64,000 bases of DNA from Todiramphus chloris collaris (lineage: Eukaryota > Chordata > Aves > Coraciiformes > Alcedinidae): the NCBI GenBank assembly GCA_025345505.1, contig JANVCC010000030.1, positions 12,348,166 to 12,412,165 on the forward strand, read 5' to 3'. The notes under the pieces were generated by a model. That model did not search any database, was not told the DNA's origin, and was given only the letters and a program-made list of their open reading frames with translations. The position numbers were made by a program, and so were the translations under genes. Below are positions 12,901 through 27,900 of the stretch, one piece after another (within the stretch, counting starts at the first letter, position 1; each line of letters begins with the position of its first letter).

Positions 12901-15900
12901 ACCAGGGCCAAAACAAGACAAGAGATGAGTCAGAGTCAGTTCTGAGCAGGAGAAAAGAACCCAGGCGTTGCTATTGTGAATTCCTACGCCACCTTCTCAG
13001 CTCCTTAGCCCCCTTCTAACATCGTCTCCACATGTAGAGCTGTCACTGGTGTACTCTCGCATCTCACGCAGCTCTAATGCCTGCGGCTGAAGGCACCTTG
13101 TCCCCATCCATAACCTAACTTCTGCCCCTCCTCGGTCTCATCAGCAGAATTTAAAACAAAAGCAGCGAAGGTGCTTTCTGATGCATAAAATGACAACAGG
13201 CTCAGCCTGAGCTGACACACTATCTATTCTCTAGCAGAAAATTATTTTCCAAGGGATTTCCACCCATAATACTATATGCCAGGTCATCTCTCAACATGAG
13301 AGGCAGGGAAGGTGTTTCCCTGGGAACAGTAACCATGGCAAAGCTCTCACCAGTGACTTCCCCTCTCTACCTACAAGAAGAAAAATAACAGGGCATGCCT
13401 GAACTCTGCCTCCAGGAGGCCCACAGAGCTGTAAGCAACCTGGAAGCACCTGATCAAAGATTGAGGAAGGAAGTTCAATTAACTCTGTTCTGTCTTTTAC
13501 TCAGATACCAGACATTTCTGCCATGCTACGCTGAACTCAGAATGCCTCATTACAAAGACTGCCACTGGAAACATCAGTGTTACCGAAAGGTCAGCCAAAT
13601 ACAACAACACTAGGTGGGCACAGAGCCCGAAAATCAGCACGGATAGATGGCCAGCAGAAGCAGAGGTACAATGGACTCGCTTTGCAGTTTTCAAACCCCA
13701 GCATTGTGCATTAGAGCCCTATTAAAGAAAGCATCTGCAAACCCCAATTTGCAAGCAGTAGCTGCCAGCAGATGACCTGCTTCTGGTCCACCTCTTTTTC
13801 GGCAGAATATTCTCTGTTTACCAGATTGACTGCAACTCTCTTTGCTGAAGAGCCAATTAAATCATAATAAACAATTCAACTTGCAAGTACAATCATATTG
13901 CACGCTTCTGGGGATCTTTTTGTCACACACTAGTAACTATGTTATAAATGTCTGGATTTGAAGTTTGCTAAGTAATTATTCAAGTTAACAGATAAAATGA
14001 AACCAAAGGTTTCACATCGACACACAGAAAATAAAAGTGTTCTATGATTCAGCAATCTTGACACGTGACTAAACAGTCAACAGCCTAGATTTCAATTACC
14101 ATCACTCCACTTCAGAGTTAACATGCAATTAGCACAAATTGACAGCACAGCAGCACCTTACACTAGCAACCCACTCAGAGCAGAATACTGCCTTGTAGCC
14201 AGACTGACTCAAACGGAGCACAAAAAGCTCGATATTTACCTTTTACATGGTAATTTAGGAGCAGAGGGTGACAGGGTTACCTGGGTCACGATACCCACTG
14301 CCCCATCTCCATACATTAATTTCAAAAAGGCACTTTACATGCGCAAGTACCTGATCCAGCCATATACAGAAATGTCAGTGAAAAAACACTAAGTGAAATA
14401 AACATGTATTCATCATGAGCCTAGCATTCAGTTTAACCTCCTCTAGGACAAAGCGCTGCAAATTTCCCAGGAATATACTGCCAAGTCAAATGCTGCACTC
14501 ATACCCAAGTTAAAATCCAAATCCAGCCAGCTGCCTTTATTTACCCCTGAATCTGCAGAGAAAACGTAGAAAAATCGTCCTTCTGCAAATCTCCTAGGAA
14601 TGCAATGCAGTTACCACCAAGAGAAGATGCTGTTTCTTTTAAAGCTGCTGCACATACCTTTCTTTGCCATGCGCTCCAGTCTCACGCATCCTCCTATAAA
14701 ATCATGGTAAGATTTCATTTCTCCTTCTGTTATCCGGACGGCAGTGAAAGGTGGATTCCTGGGCACCTGTTGTCCACATTTTTGACACCGAGCAGCCATT
14801 GCCGCAGCTCAGGAGACTCTTGTCAGGAATCTGCTCTCTGTTTGCTGGAATCCAGCCTGATTCTTCAGCCGTCAGTCCAGGCTGGTGACTTTATCCCACT
14901 TAGTTCATTCAAGGTCATCCTCACCAGCAGGATGTTCACCATTACAATTGGCTAAGACTTTTATAGGCTTAGTGACTGTGTTTGTTTCTCCCTCCTTGCT
15001 TTCAATATCAGTTTACTTTATTCTCTCATTCAGAATGAAAGCTGTGAACCTCAGCACAGCCCATGCCCTGAATGGCTTCCTTATTATTAATTTAAAGCTA
15101 TCTTATAAGTGAAAAGATCCCAGAAGCACGTTGCAGGATCACAGAATGCCTCTTAATGATATGCCAGTTATGTTCACGAAGAATTTTTCTTTAAGAAAAG
15201 GTTTTTCTTCATGATTTTTGGTCCCTTTTGGGCTTATTATTTTATGATTCTTCATCACTGAGAACAGATTTTTATTTTATTTTTTTTACTTCTGCATTTC
15301 AGCTTGGATGGTGCAAGGAGACTGCTCTGCAGAGCTGCTCAACCAATTACTCATATGTCTGGCAGTGGTACTGGGAGGCTGCAACTGCATAGAAAAGCCC
15401 TCTGCTGCTGTGCACCGTCCCTGCTCATAAGATCTGATAATCTAAATGAACAGAGTGGCAAATGGAGGACAAAAGGGAAATATTGCTGGCAGACATGCTC
15501 TGCTAGCTCTGCAACCCCCATCCAATTTTTTTTTTTTTTTTAATAAAAAGTTAGGTCCTTCAGTCTGACACCAAAGCAGGAGATACAAAACATACATTCA
15601 GAAACCTCTCTTTGAAGATGCTCCATATTTAGCTTGCCTTTTTTTCAGTTTTAACAACTACTATAAAACAATTCACTGATTAGAGCTCCTTGTGGAGAAA
15701 CCGGTACTTGGGGAACTGAGTGCAGAGAGCACTCAATCTGTATGCAATGAAATAAAAAGGAGCCTTCCTTGAGGTCAGGGCTGGGGAATACGCAGGAGAT
15801 GCATGAACAGGCATGAAGAATGGTGGTTTGCACTTGTGACAGTGCAAAGAACACAACAAGGACCTAACGAATTGGGGTTGAGCTGCAACCCAGAGCTCAA

Positions 15901-18900
15901 CTGTAAGAACCTGAGCACAGAACAAGCTTCCTGCAAGGATCTTAGGCCAGGAAGGTCTTTTCCTTCCTCTGCCTCAAGCACTACCACCTGTTAGCACTTT
16001 ACATTGTTGTATCCAGTGCCATTCAGCTCCCAGCCCTCCCAGATCACAACTGAGCCCTTTGCATGGAGTAGGAAAAGAAGCCTAATTAATTAATACACAT
16101 CAGAGAATGAACTAGAGGGGACAAAAATGCCCAAAATAATACAGCCTGACATGATGCCATTACTAAAATGGTGAATTACTAGGTAGGCAGGCAGGTATGA
16201 ATGCCTGGCAGCTCAAGCATACAGAAGTCAACTCAGCCCTACTCCTTCCCCATTCCACAAACTTCAGCAGCTTCTGCCCTGGTATCTGCCCTGCTCCCCA
16301 GCCACAGAGTGAGCTGTTTCACCTCCCTAAGCCAGCACACACAAACTGACTATGCCATTAAACAGCTACCAGACCTGGGAAGTAGTGTGTCTCAGGAGCA
16401 CTCCTTTTGATGAAGGGAAGCTATAAAGGGGATTTCCACTCTTAAAATAAAAGATTGGTGCTCTCTTCCCCCCCAAATCTGCTGCACGGCATGAAGCTGG
16501 CTACCCTCCTGCTTTTTGCCAAAACCCTGCCTGCAAAGCGATGACAATGATGTACTGAGATGTTGGGTGACCTGATTCATTAGCATTTGTAAAATATTTA
16601 TTAGAGCTTCCATAGAGAAATCCCCAGGGGACTGCAATGTTTTGCAGAGAGGGAGAGCAGTGGTGCAGAAGGCAGAATTAATTTGTAGACAACTGTCATC
16701 ATGAGATAAGAAAACTAGAAACATAACCCAGAAGTTCAATCTTAAAGCCTTTTTTCCATTCTCTTCTCTTTCATTACAGGGGCTCAAGGTGTCCTTCCAC
16801 ACACAGGCAAACATGATGTACTTCAGAAAATAGACTTTTCTGACAATATGTTCATATGTATGTCTGGCGTATTGCACTTCAACCTCACACATATTTAGAT
16901 GTACAATCCAGCATTTGTGACAAATGTCTGCCATCCTCCCTTGCATATGCTGTTCCCACCAGTATTCAGGTGGCTTAGCAACAGGAGGATCTGAGACACA
17001 CTCTGTTTCAGGAGGGAGACCTGATGGTGGAAGTGGGATGCAAGAAGAAATCTGCCCTAGGTGTGAGCTTCTGAAGCACAGGTAGCTACAGCACACACAA
17101 GGAAAACTATCTACAAATCATCTAAGTCTCAGTCATTCCCTAGGAAACACAGATCCATTACACTGCTAAATCCACACCTCTGGCACCTGGGGTACCAAAT
17201 GCCATCACCCAGCTCTGGACAGAAAGTAGCGGCTGTAGCTGCCACACATTCTGCAACGAGGCACCCAAGGTTGACCTGAGGGACTGAACACTGTGCTCCA
17301 AGGACCAGGATGGATAACAAAAGGTTCTATTTATTCTCCTCCAACTTTCATGTCATTCACATCTCACAAGCAGCCAGGCCAGCTTCTCCTGACACATGAG
17401 AGAAACCTCTGACATAGGAGCACTAAGAGACCTGCCTTGTTTCCCGCCACACAAACTACCTCCTCAGGACTGCACTGGCTGCATCTGCACAGGGGCTGCT
17501 GCAAGGGCTGACTCGCGGGAACGCTTTTATGTAACATGTTACCAAACATGCACTCAGCGTGGATAATTGATTGAGCACAATTTTCCTCCATTAGCTAAAA
17601 GGTACCAGTCTGACTGAAAGCAAGTTCCTGATTGTTCTTTTCATGCAGAAGAGTGTAGCAGAGGGAGCAAGTACAGAAAATGGCAAGCATGCTTCCTTGA
17701 GTCTTCTCCACAGATAACATGGAGTGGAAGGGAGCTACTCCCCTGATGCTCCAGACAACAACATCAAAATGTTTGGAAAAAACTAAGAGGTTGTTTTCTG
17801 CTCATGAATTGCCAGCACTGCCTAGCAACATCAGCTGGGTTGGTTTGTCAATGAATAAGCAAGTAAATAAATACAAGAAAGTGTCATCAGAAATGAAAAA
17901 ATACCCAACTACCCAGATATCCTCAGATGCCATTAAGCAAAACAGCGTGAGGAACTGCACTAGTTCCTAGCTTCATAAAGAATACCAGTTCATCCTGGAA
18001 TTGGAGCTTGCTGGAAGGTGCTCACTGTCATTACTCTATGGCCAGAGGATTGTGACAAATTTAAAGGGACAGAATCACAGAAAGGTAGGGGTTGGAAAGG
18101 ACCTTTGGAGACCATTTAGTCCACTCCCCCTGCCAAAGCAGGGTCACCCAGAGCAGGGTGTCCAGGATGGTGTCCAGGTGGGTTTTGAGTATCTCCAGAG
18201 AAGAAGACTCCACAACCTTTCTGGGCAGCCTGTTCCAGTGCTCTGTCACCCTCCACCCTCAAAGGAATGAATTTTTACCTCATATTCAGATATATGTTCT
18301 CCTGTGTTCCCCTTTGTGCCTGTTGCCCCTTGTGCTGTAGCTGGGCACCACTGAAGAGAGTCTGGCCCCATTCCTCTTGACATCTGCCCTTCAGATATTT
18401 ATAAGCATTGATCAACTCAGTTAAATCCGTTTAAGCCCCATACCTCTTCTCATGAAATAAGAGGCTACTTTCCCCAAAAAGCTGTGCTCCAATGGTTGGC
18501 ATCACTGTTAAGCATGAAACATTCAAGGACACACATTGGATCTTGATGATGCTGGGCACAATGGATGTAATTTCTCGTGAAAAATCAAGAATTACATGCC
18601 AGAGGAAGGAGGGAGAGAAGTCTGCTTCTGCGGCAGGTGTGAGGCAGATCGAAAATACTGTAAAACACTCCCTGTTAGCAACTTACTCCATAGTCACTAT
18701 AACAATTGCGGGGAAACAGACATTCCTTTTTCCAAAAGAGCCTGAAGAAAAGATTTTAAAACAAACAAACAAGCAGAAAACAAACAGTGAGATCAGCCAG
18801 TGATGTCTTATTTATTCATGAACACCAGCAGCTTCCCCCACAGTATTCTACAAGGCTGAGAAATAAACAATCTAAATCCAATGCTGCTCTAAAATTGATA

Positions 18901-21900
18901 CAAGTTAAGAAAAAATTACATATTCCATTCCCAAAACCCCAGCTTCACATTCTCCTATATTTTGTGATGCTTCATCTGAAGTTTGCATTGTTCTTTGATA
19001 GCTATGCTGAAACACACCATTCCTTTTGCATATACCTCTGTGACCTTCTTTGTGCCTTCCACACTCTCCAGATCATGAAGTGGATAAACCACAAGGCATT
19101 TCAGCAGCTTGACGTGAAGGTTTATTTTCAGAGCACACTTAGTGCTGTTGCAGGTAATATCCATTCCACTGTCCAGCTAGGAAATGGAAACCAATCTTTT
19201 CTATTAACTTCCATTTATAATAAAAAGCAGACTAGGATTCCTTCCCCCTCCTTTTTTTAATAAAGGGCTACATCCCAGACATTGTTTTAAGCCCCAAGGA
19301 ATTAAAGGGGTGAGCAGAAGAAAGATATCTTTGCTCTTGAGATCACTTTTAAGCATGCAGCACTATTGCAATGACAGCATGAAGATACTGCACTAGAAGG
19401 CACTAATTCCAGAGCCATATGGCTTCAGAATCTCATTACACTCATCTGCTTAAAGTGATTTCTTAACTAACAAGCAAAACATTTTTGGTCACCTTCAGCG
19501 GTAGGAAGCAAGAACTCTGCCACTGTTGGTGTACAGTTACTCCCACATAAGCTGTCAAAAGCAGGAGTGACTTTAGCAAAGATCAGAAGACAACTAGCCA
19601 AAGAACTTCTGTTGCCATCACAAAGCTGTGTAGACATTCAGGGCTAATCAAGGGCCATTACTATCATTATTAAAAAGGGGAAAAAAAAAAAAAAAAAAGG
19701 CAATGCCGTCACTGCTGGATTAAAGGTGGTGTCCAGGAGATCAGGAGATGAGTGGAATCTTCATAGGTCAAGCAGTGGACAGGACCTGTTGCTGCACCTG
19801 CAGGATTTATTTTATCTAGTTAGACCTCTTGACGTCTGCAGGTAAGTGCACATCAGCAGGAAGAAGGCATTTCTGTCCTGCTAGGCATCTACTCAGATGG
19901 ACAAACAGATTCCCCGAGTTACCCATCTGTAACCAGCACAGGGGTAAAGAGCAGACAGATCCAGAGCTTAGGCTTGGATGCAAAGTTATTCCAGTCCAGA
20001 TCATGAAAAAGCCTAAGAAACTAAGTGAGGCTAAGAGCCTGTCTGTGCAACACGCACCCCAAACATAGCTCTTGGCTTAAAGAGTAAGGGGAATAAATTG
20101 AAAGACAAGTAAATGCAGAAGGAACAGATGAGAGTGCTCTTGGGTAACCCAGAGAAGGCTGTGATCTATTCTCCCCCATTCCTAAACACCACGATCACCT
20201 TACCACCAACGCAGCATGCATTGGGAGAGCTGGGTGCACAGCCAGAGTCTTCAAGCCATTGCCCTCCAGCAGCAGCGTGGTGTTGGAAGAGAAAGCCTCC
20301 GGGCATGAAGAAGGAAAGTGTGTTTTTCTCCTCTCTATAATCCACCACTGAGTTGCCCCCAGTGTAATGGTAACCCTGATTCTTGCTGCAGCCAGAGCAC
20401 TGCACAGTTCCTCTTTCTTTCCTCCTCCACCTTTTTCCTCCCTGCAACCAACCACACCAGAGCACTCGCAGCGCAAACAGCTGCTGGATCCATGCAGCCA
20501 AGACCACCAGAACAGCTTCTTTCCCTGAGGAGCAGCTGTGCACGTTCCCTGACGGAAGCAGCATTTTTTTTGTTGCTGTTGCAATTCATAATTTAAAGCA
20601 GATGAAGAAGAAACAGAAAGACACAAGGATAAAAATAGGATCTATAAAAATCACAAAGGCTGTCGATAGTCAAGGCTTTTGGACACATGCCAAATGTTAG
20701 CTGAAGAGGAAGAAACAGCTTCTCACATTACAAAGTACAGTAAAGGCATTTCCAATGTTTTATTGCCATCTCTCACTCAACATCAGTCACTAGGCAGGTT
20801 GGGATATTGGGCTTTAGGGACTGTTGGTTTTTTTGTTTGCATGTCTGTGCACTGAGGTTCACTCCATTACTCTGAGCAGCCCACAAGGAAAAAGAAGCTC
20901 CTATCTAGACTTTCTTAGGCACCAAGGCTTTGACTGATTTGGCTCTCTCAGCTGGCAGATAGACCTCAGCTGCACTCCCTTCACATCCCCTAGGGCAAGG
21001 CTTCCATTCTGATAGGGAACTGAGGATAAAAAAATAAATCAAAGAGCAGTTATTCCCTCTGGCCTGGTGATTGTGAAGTACATGCTCTTATTTTTCCCCA
21101 GGACATGACTGCTGTCAGAAACCAGGGCTCTGTCCTGAAGGACCTGCCTGCACAGTAGTTTCTCAGTGGTGGGCACCTGCACAGAGAGGCTGCAGCACTG
21201 CCCTCCATGTGCCCCCACAAGTGCAGTCATGTGGGGCAGCTGGGCACTTGCACACACACCTGGGCAGTAAGAATTTGTCCTGCTCAATGCCCGATGCTGC
21301 AGAGCTCTTCCTTCCTCACATCCACTCACAGCTTGAACCCAGGAGTTGTTACTCATTTATTCTCCCCAGCTTTGTCTCTAAGCCATCAGCTGTAATGGAT
21401 TTAAGGTTCTAGAAACACACACTCTACAGGGTTATTTTCCAAGTAACACAAAAGCCTGGTGTGCAGCAGAAAACTGAAGGGATGGATAACCTGCTAGCAC
21501 ACACATCAGTATACGTTGCGAGAACACTTCATTGACCTCTCCCCACCCAGAGCACTGCATCACGTAGCAGGGCACAGCAAGGCCACGATGTTGCCTCACC
21601 ACACATAACCACGCTGCCAGCCCTTTTTCTCTTCCCCCAGCCAGCACAATCCCTGGTTTTCATACCCCTACTGTCTTGATTCTGTAATGCCTAACAGTAA
21701 GGTAAATTAATGACTAAGTGACTCAACACCTCTTTTCACAAGGTTCACACCTTGTTCACACCAGGAGTTTCAATCCTTTGTCAAAACTAGGTAAGAGATG
21801 CTAAAATTATAAAGAAAAGGGCCAGCTGGGCATAAACAGACAAAGCATGAGCATAAAAGCCCAATTTCCTTTCATAGCAGGCCTAAAATTATCCAGGGAC

Positions 21901-24900
21901 CATATAACAGGCAAGTAGGTCCACACATTAAGAAAAGGTGTTTGTAAGTCAGCTTTAGGTGCAGAAACAGTATAGAGCTGGATCCGAGATAACTTGTCCT
22001 ATGAGAGGTGGCACAAGGGTTCCTCTGCAACATTACACTAACGCACAGAGGCCTTTCCTGTCAACTCAAGTGTCCCACTCTCAGGACATGCAGCGTTCAC
22101 ACGTTGGGATGTGCTAAACACTGTCTGCACAAGGCTAGACCTGCAACCAGTGTAAAATAAGGGCAGTGCTTTGATTTCAACAGCACTGTGGACTTCAATT
22201 GCCTGAAGCCGTGTGGTGGAGTGTTCTGATGAGATAAGAAATTGCTCTTTAGTCTGCCAGGAAACCCCACTACAAATGCTTTCTGCTGACCAGAACAGAT
22301 TAAGTCAATAGAATATATCTAAATCCCACATCCATTTTCCCAATAGGAATAAGTCTACCTCATGGAATATAACTAAATAATGCTTCATGCTTCTGCAGTG
22401 ATTCTCAGCTGAGCACGTTGGCACCATGGAGATTGTTACTCCTATGAAATAGACAATTTCCCATCCAACTGCCAATAAAAGGATACAGTTTGAGAATAAT
22501 ATTTTTGTTTTATTTTGTTTGCGTATGCATCTGAGAACTATTTGAAGAGGGCCTGGAAGGGGGTGGGTAAGTAGGAGTAATTTACCTAAAGTTTTGCCCA
22601 ACAAAAGCCAAAATTTGGGGACAAATATGCTAAAAGCAAATATCTACATATCTCCCACTAGCTCAAGAGCCTTTCCAATTGTTTTATTCTGAGGGGAAGC
22701 TTTAAATGCAATTATGTTCTGCCTAAAGAAGGAACAACAAAATAGTTTGAAAGCAGCTGAAAATGGTAGGCTCACAATTAGGACTTTTCTGTTGTCAAGA
22801 ATGAAACCATGTCGGACTTCACCTAAGAGACTGTTGACGTGACCTCAAAGCAGACAGCAGCCTATGGGTCAAGCATCATGCCAGCCTCTCAGTTGCTCCC
22901 AAATATAGGTCTGTGTATACTGGACTTTTGATTCCCTGAGGTACCAAAGACCGTGTTTGCATTGGTACCACCTGGAACTGCAGGTTCTCAGCCCTTGTTT
23001 CAAAGATCTATGCAACATCCATGTAGATCAGCATAATCTCTTCTGGATGTGCAAACTAGAGGTATCTGCCAGCACCATCTCAGTAGAAGAGCACCCTTTT
23101 CAGTCAGCTACACACTCAAGAGTGTGGCTCCAAAGACACTGACTGAGGCATGCTGCATAGTGGCAGCAAAGGAGGTTGAACCCTGCATTACCAGTACATA
23201 TGCGCCACTAGAAGAACTAGATTTGAGTAGGTGACACCTTTGCTGGAGTCCGACTCCCAGTGCCTCTGTTGCTGCACCAGTGCAGACAGTTGGCAGACAT
23301 CTCTTACTGTGATGACTTTTGTGCCGTTTGACCCCACACTCCAGCAAGGAGCAACCCCACAGGCATCAAGCACCACCCTGCTCACATGTCCTGTGCTTCT
23401 AGATAGCACTGAGAGCCAGATGTAGCACCCAGGAGAACATATTAGAGCCAGCCTCCATCCAGCCTGTCACTCACATTACTTCTTAAGTGATATAAAGACA
23501 TTCAGAATAGTCAGGTGCTGCTTCCTCTTAAGATGTTATAAAACCTGAACTGCCTCTACTTTTTCTTCTACCTCCTGTAGCCATGAAGGCTCCAGGAGCT
23601 CTAGGTTAAAAACTGACTCCACAAAATTACTATCTACAGTCACCCTGACTGAAAGAGAATCTAAGTGTTTAATGTGCTGGTAAATAAACCATAATTGTTG
23701 CTTAGCTCCATAGGCTCTGGAATATCCATGGGATCTCTTACAAATAATTATACTTTCTTTCTTTCTCAAGTCTCTGAGCCACACAAGCTGATAATATTAG
23801 ACCAAAGTCAGGCTTCTAGCCTGCCCGTGCAACACAAAAATTTCCAGCCACGCACCTGGTCTCCAGGTCTCCCACACAGTCTTCCAGCATTCCACTCACA
23901 CCGCCAGCTTCTTAACAGCCTTCAGACTTCCCAGAAGGCTCTGCAGCTTCATACACACCCTTTAGGTCTCCATGCAGCACACAAGCTTCAGTCCTCTGAT
24001 GAGCCTTCTACACAGCTTTTCCAGCCTCACCTCCCAAGTACCACACAGCCCTCCAGCCTCTCTTCTGCATTTCCTTCCCCACCTCACAATCTGTCCTCCT
24101 GTTATCATTTCTCCCAGCTGGTATGGCATTCAAGGCTCCCCTGGAACAGGCTCTGTAGTCATTCTTCACACCACTATTACTGGTGACACCTGCCCCTAAT
24201 TGCAACCTGCTTTCAGGTGGGGGAAGAATAGTTTCCCCCACCCCTTTAACCCTTTATTTGCTGCTCCTTTGTAGATAAATTCACATAATTCTACACATTA
24301 TTTTCCTTTCTATCTCTTGTTTTAAATATACTTCCTTCTAGAAGAGCAATCAACCATGCAAAACATAGAGCAATATTTTCAATTGTGCCAGAAGCATTGT
24401 AAGAACCCACCAATGAACTTTAAAATCTCAGTACAAATAAAGAAGCATAATGGAAAAAATCTTCAGCTGGGAACTGAATCCAAAGGTCTTAACACAATTT
24501 GTTTAAGATTAATTGCAATTACTACAGTAAAACTGGAAGATAAATGGGGATATATCCAGCAACATCTCTTTCTTGGTTGCAGCCTTAAACATGGTACACA
24601 GAGCATTTCTCAACCTTGTTTTATATCATTTGTAGATATCCCCCTCTTTTTGACACAGTATTTTAAAATAGCAACTTGCTCATTAAAGGTTTGCAGTTGT
24701 TGTTTGTGTCAGGCTAATGACTACTACGTACCCTTCCAGAGGCAACAGGCCTGATAGAGGAGACTGCTGAACCAAAACTGCTAAGAATGAGCTAATTGGT
24801 GAAAGAAAAACAAAACACTACCAAGGAGTTTTAAAACCCAGCTCCATGACTGATCTCAAATATCAGCACTGGTACCGGACGTGGCAGGTATTTGAGAGTG

Positions 24901-27900
24901 CATGGGCTGCACTGAGAAAGTATTTAGTGCTTGGCAGCAGCATGTAGCCAGGGTCCTGGGTGCACGGGTCAGCCTTAACTGCCAGAGCATTCTCACCCAA
25001 GGCTCCCAACAACACACCCAGTGCTCCACCTACTCCATTGCAGAGGGCTCCCAGCCCCTCCTTCCCTTACGATGTGGGTAATGCTGTTTTCTGCTGCTTT
25101 GTTTGCTGTTTCTGACCTGCAGTTTAGACTTGATAGATTAATTTAGCCATGATATGTCATTTGAATCTGTCACCATCTCTGGTCAGGTATTGGGGGACTC
25201 TCTTAGGGGCATGAGGATGATCGTACTGATGCTGTCTTGTTTTCTTGTAAGGTATAGCTCTAGTCCTTGTATTTCCTAGCAGATGTTTAAGACTTCCAAT
25301 AACTTTTATAGTGTTCAATTAAGTTATCACACCAGATTCTCACATTTGCTAAAAGAGAAGCTGCCACAAGATTAGGCTCTTCCTTATATTTTCTAGAGAT
25401 TAAAAGGAAGGGATGTGCTTACTCCTAAATAGACAAATGGCTTTCATCTAAAGCTCAGACTATGGTCACTAAAGAGATCAAGAATTACACACATGTAATT
25501 GAGTGCTGTCTTTTTATAGCGTATCCTAGTCTGGATTAAAAGTTTAAATAGAGAATTTGTGTGCTCCAATTTTCAAAGGTTCAGCACTCACGTCACAGAC
25601 TTATCTCTCGAGACCACACCTTTCTTTGAATGAGTGCTGTCCGGATGTTTTGCACTTTGATGCTATTGCAGCACACACGGGGAGATAGATGGTCTCGCTC
25701 CCGCAGGGTTTGAGCAGAGGAATGGTGGTTACACCCTCCTGTGCCCTCTAGTGGGTCCTCAGCAAGGGACCAGCTGAATGTCGCTGGACAGGGCCCTCTA
25801 GATTATCTACAGAAAGTAACTCCTGGCTACCAAACGCCACGGTGCCATAAAATTGCTTAAAAAGGGCCTTTAGGGAGTGAGGCTCCTCTGCCCAACTCTG
25901 CTAACACCCTGCCTTTCAGCTGGTCTGATAAAGGAAGATAAAATAGTTTGACCCTATCCTTGAGGGACTTATGAAATTGCAGTGCAAAAAGTCACTAACG
26001 TGCCCTCTCCTCTGTGCGGACAATGCTGCTCCAGCAAAGCTGCCTTCCTGAGACCAAGAGACACACAGCCCCCACTTCCCAGGCAGCAGCCCTGCTCTGG
26101 TATCCCACTGGACAGAGGAGGATGCAGATGACTGCTTCTGTTTCATCTCCTCCTTTCCACTGCTGGATTGGGGAAACCTGGCACGGTGCTGGCACCCCAC
26201 CTCTAAAGGGAGAGTGGGACAGGCAGAGCATGGCGTGCACAGAGCTGCTATTGCAGATACTGGGGTAGAATGGCATAGAATATCACTGAGAAACTCCTCT
26301 TTGCTTCCGTCCAAACAATACTGCTCCTCAAAGTGCAGTTGCCTGCCAGCTTTCTTTTCCCATTCAAGATAAAATGATGCAGAAGGCTCTTCTCTATAGC
26401 CACAGTGTAATTCAACATGATCCCAAATGACAATTGCACACTGCTGAAACTGCATTCTCCCCTGGATGAAAACAAAGCCAGAAACTAGGATTTTTATGAG
26501 CTACAAAAAAAGGACCAAAAAGTTTACTTCAAACTGAACTATGGTTTCAAAGTCCACTGTGAAGCCTCTACTGGCTTCCCTAATGTGAGATGGGAAAAAG
26601 TTACTAGCCATTGATAACAGCGCAAATACCTGAGACAAATGAAATGGTAAGAATAGCGCTGAATCTCTCTTAAAAAAAAAAAAAAAAGCAATTTTGTTTT
26701 CACAAAATAAGCTGACAACCATAACAAGGATTAATCAGATTTTCCCAGCAACCTTCCTGCACCAACTACTGGCATGTAATTGCTGGGAGCTTTCTGATCA
26801 GTTGTGCACCTGATTACAGCTCAGGGTCATACTAAGGCTAGAGCTATTTCAGTTTGAAATAACCTTTTCTCTGACTATTGCAAGATCAATAGCTAGCTCC
26901 TATGTATGTTATCAGCTTTGGTTTTTGTGCTGCAAACACCAGTATTGATCACCTCCAGAAATTCAGCCTTGGCTTCAGAGACCTTTGAACCAAAGTGTAA
27001 TGGGTGACAGTGAACTTTAGACTCAAAAGAGAGAATTATTTTTAGTCATCCTTTGTTGTGTGAAGAATTGTTGACTGATAACAAGAGGCAAACTTTCCTG
27101 ATAGTAATTCTAGCTACAGCAATTCTATTAGAATATGAACTCCATACCAGAAAAAAAAAAAAAGCCCAAACATTTGAAGTGTTAAGCTTGTAACATAAAT
27201 AATTCATAGACAACATATCCAAACTTCGCACTTCCAAATCATCTCATTTCTGCTTATCATTGTTACTAGAGCTGCATGTGTCTGCTGCAGTTCTTTCTCC
27301 CAGTACCTGTCTGTTAGCACTTGCAGATCCTTGGGAAGTCCAAACTAACCCATAGGTATTGCAAAGATAACAATAATTGGAGATGTCTCAAACTGTGGGC
27401 TAATCCTCTGCATATGTGTAATTAAAATATGGCTGCTACCTTAAAGGTCTCGGAATTTAAAGGCAACAACCACTCTTCTGAAATACTGAAAGGTGTCACT
27501 TCTGGTTTTAGGTTTTTCTTTACCTCTCCATGTTCCAGGTATCTTGAAGTGGCTCTCCAGTGCTAACTGGGAATAACTCCTACAAAATCTCTGAAGCTCA
27601 AGGCATGTATTCAATGAGGAGGGTCAGATCCTGTCAGCAGCTGTTGCCAGGCAGACCAAAATGCTGTACATTAGCATTGTTTGGCTTGTATTATTTATGT
27701 CTTAGAACTGCAGATAACTGCTCTTGTGTCCCGGACCAGCAGCAAAGAATTCATTGCCCAAGGGAAACTGGAAATCACACAGCTCACAGCCATGCAGAGA
27801 AAGCAATAGCTAAATGGTTTGCAGCCCCTCATATCTCGTTGCCCTAGGCAACAGCCTGCACTGCAGAAGTGCCAGGTCCAGCCTTTCTCATATAAGGACT

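Noticed and set aside
18787..19260. 157-codon plus-strand frame
   Set aside because: The composition looks like translated AT-rich intron, with no recognisable motif.
20166..20626. Overlapping 130-143 codon frames on the minus strand
   Set aside because: Several frames are open at once on both strands, which reflects base composition rather than coding.
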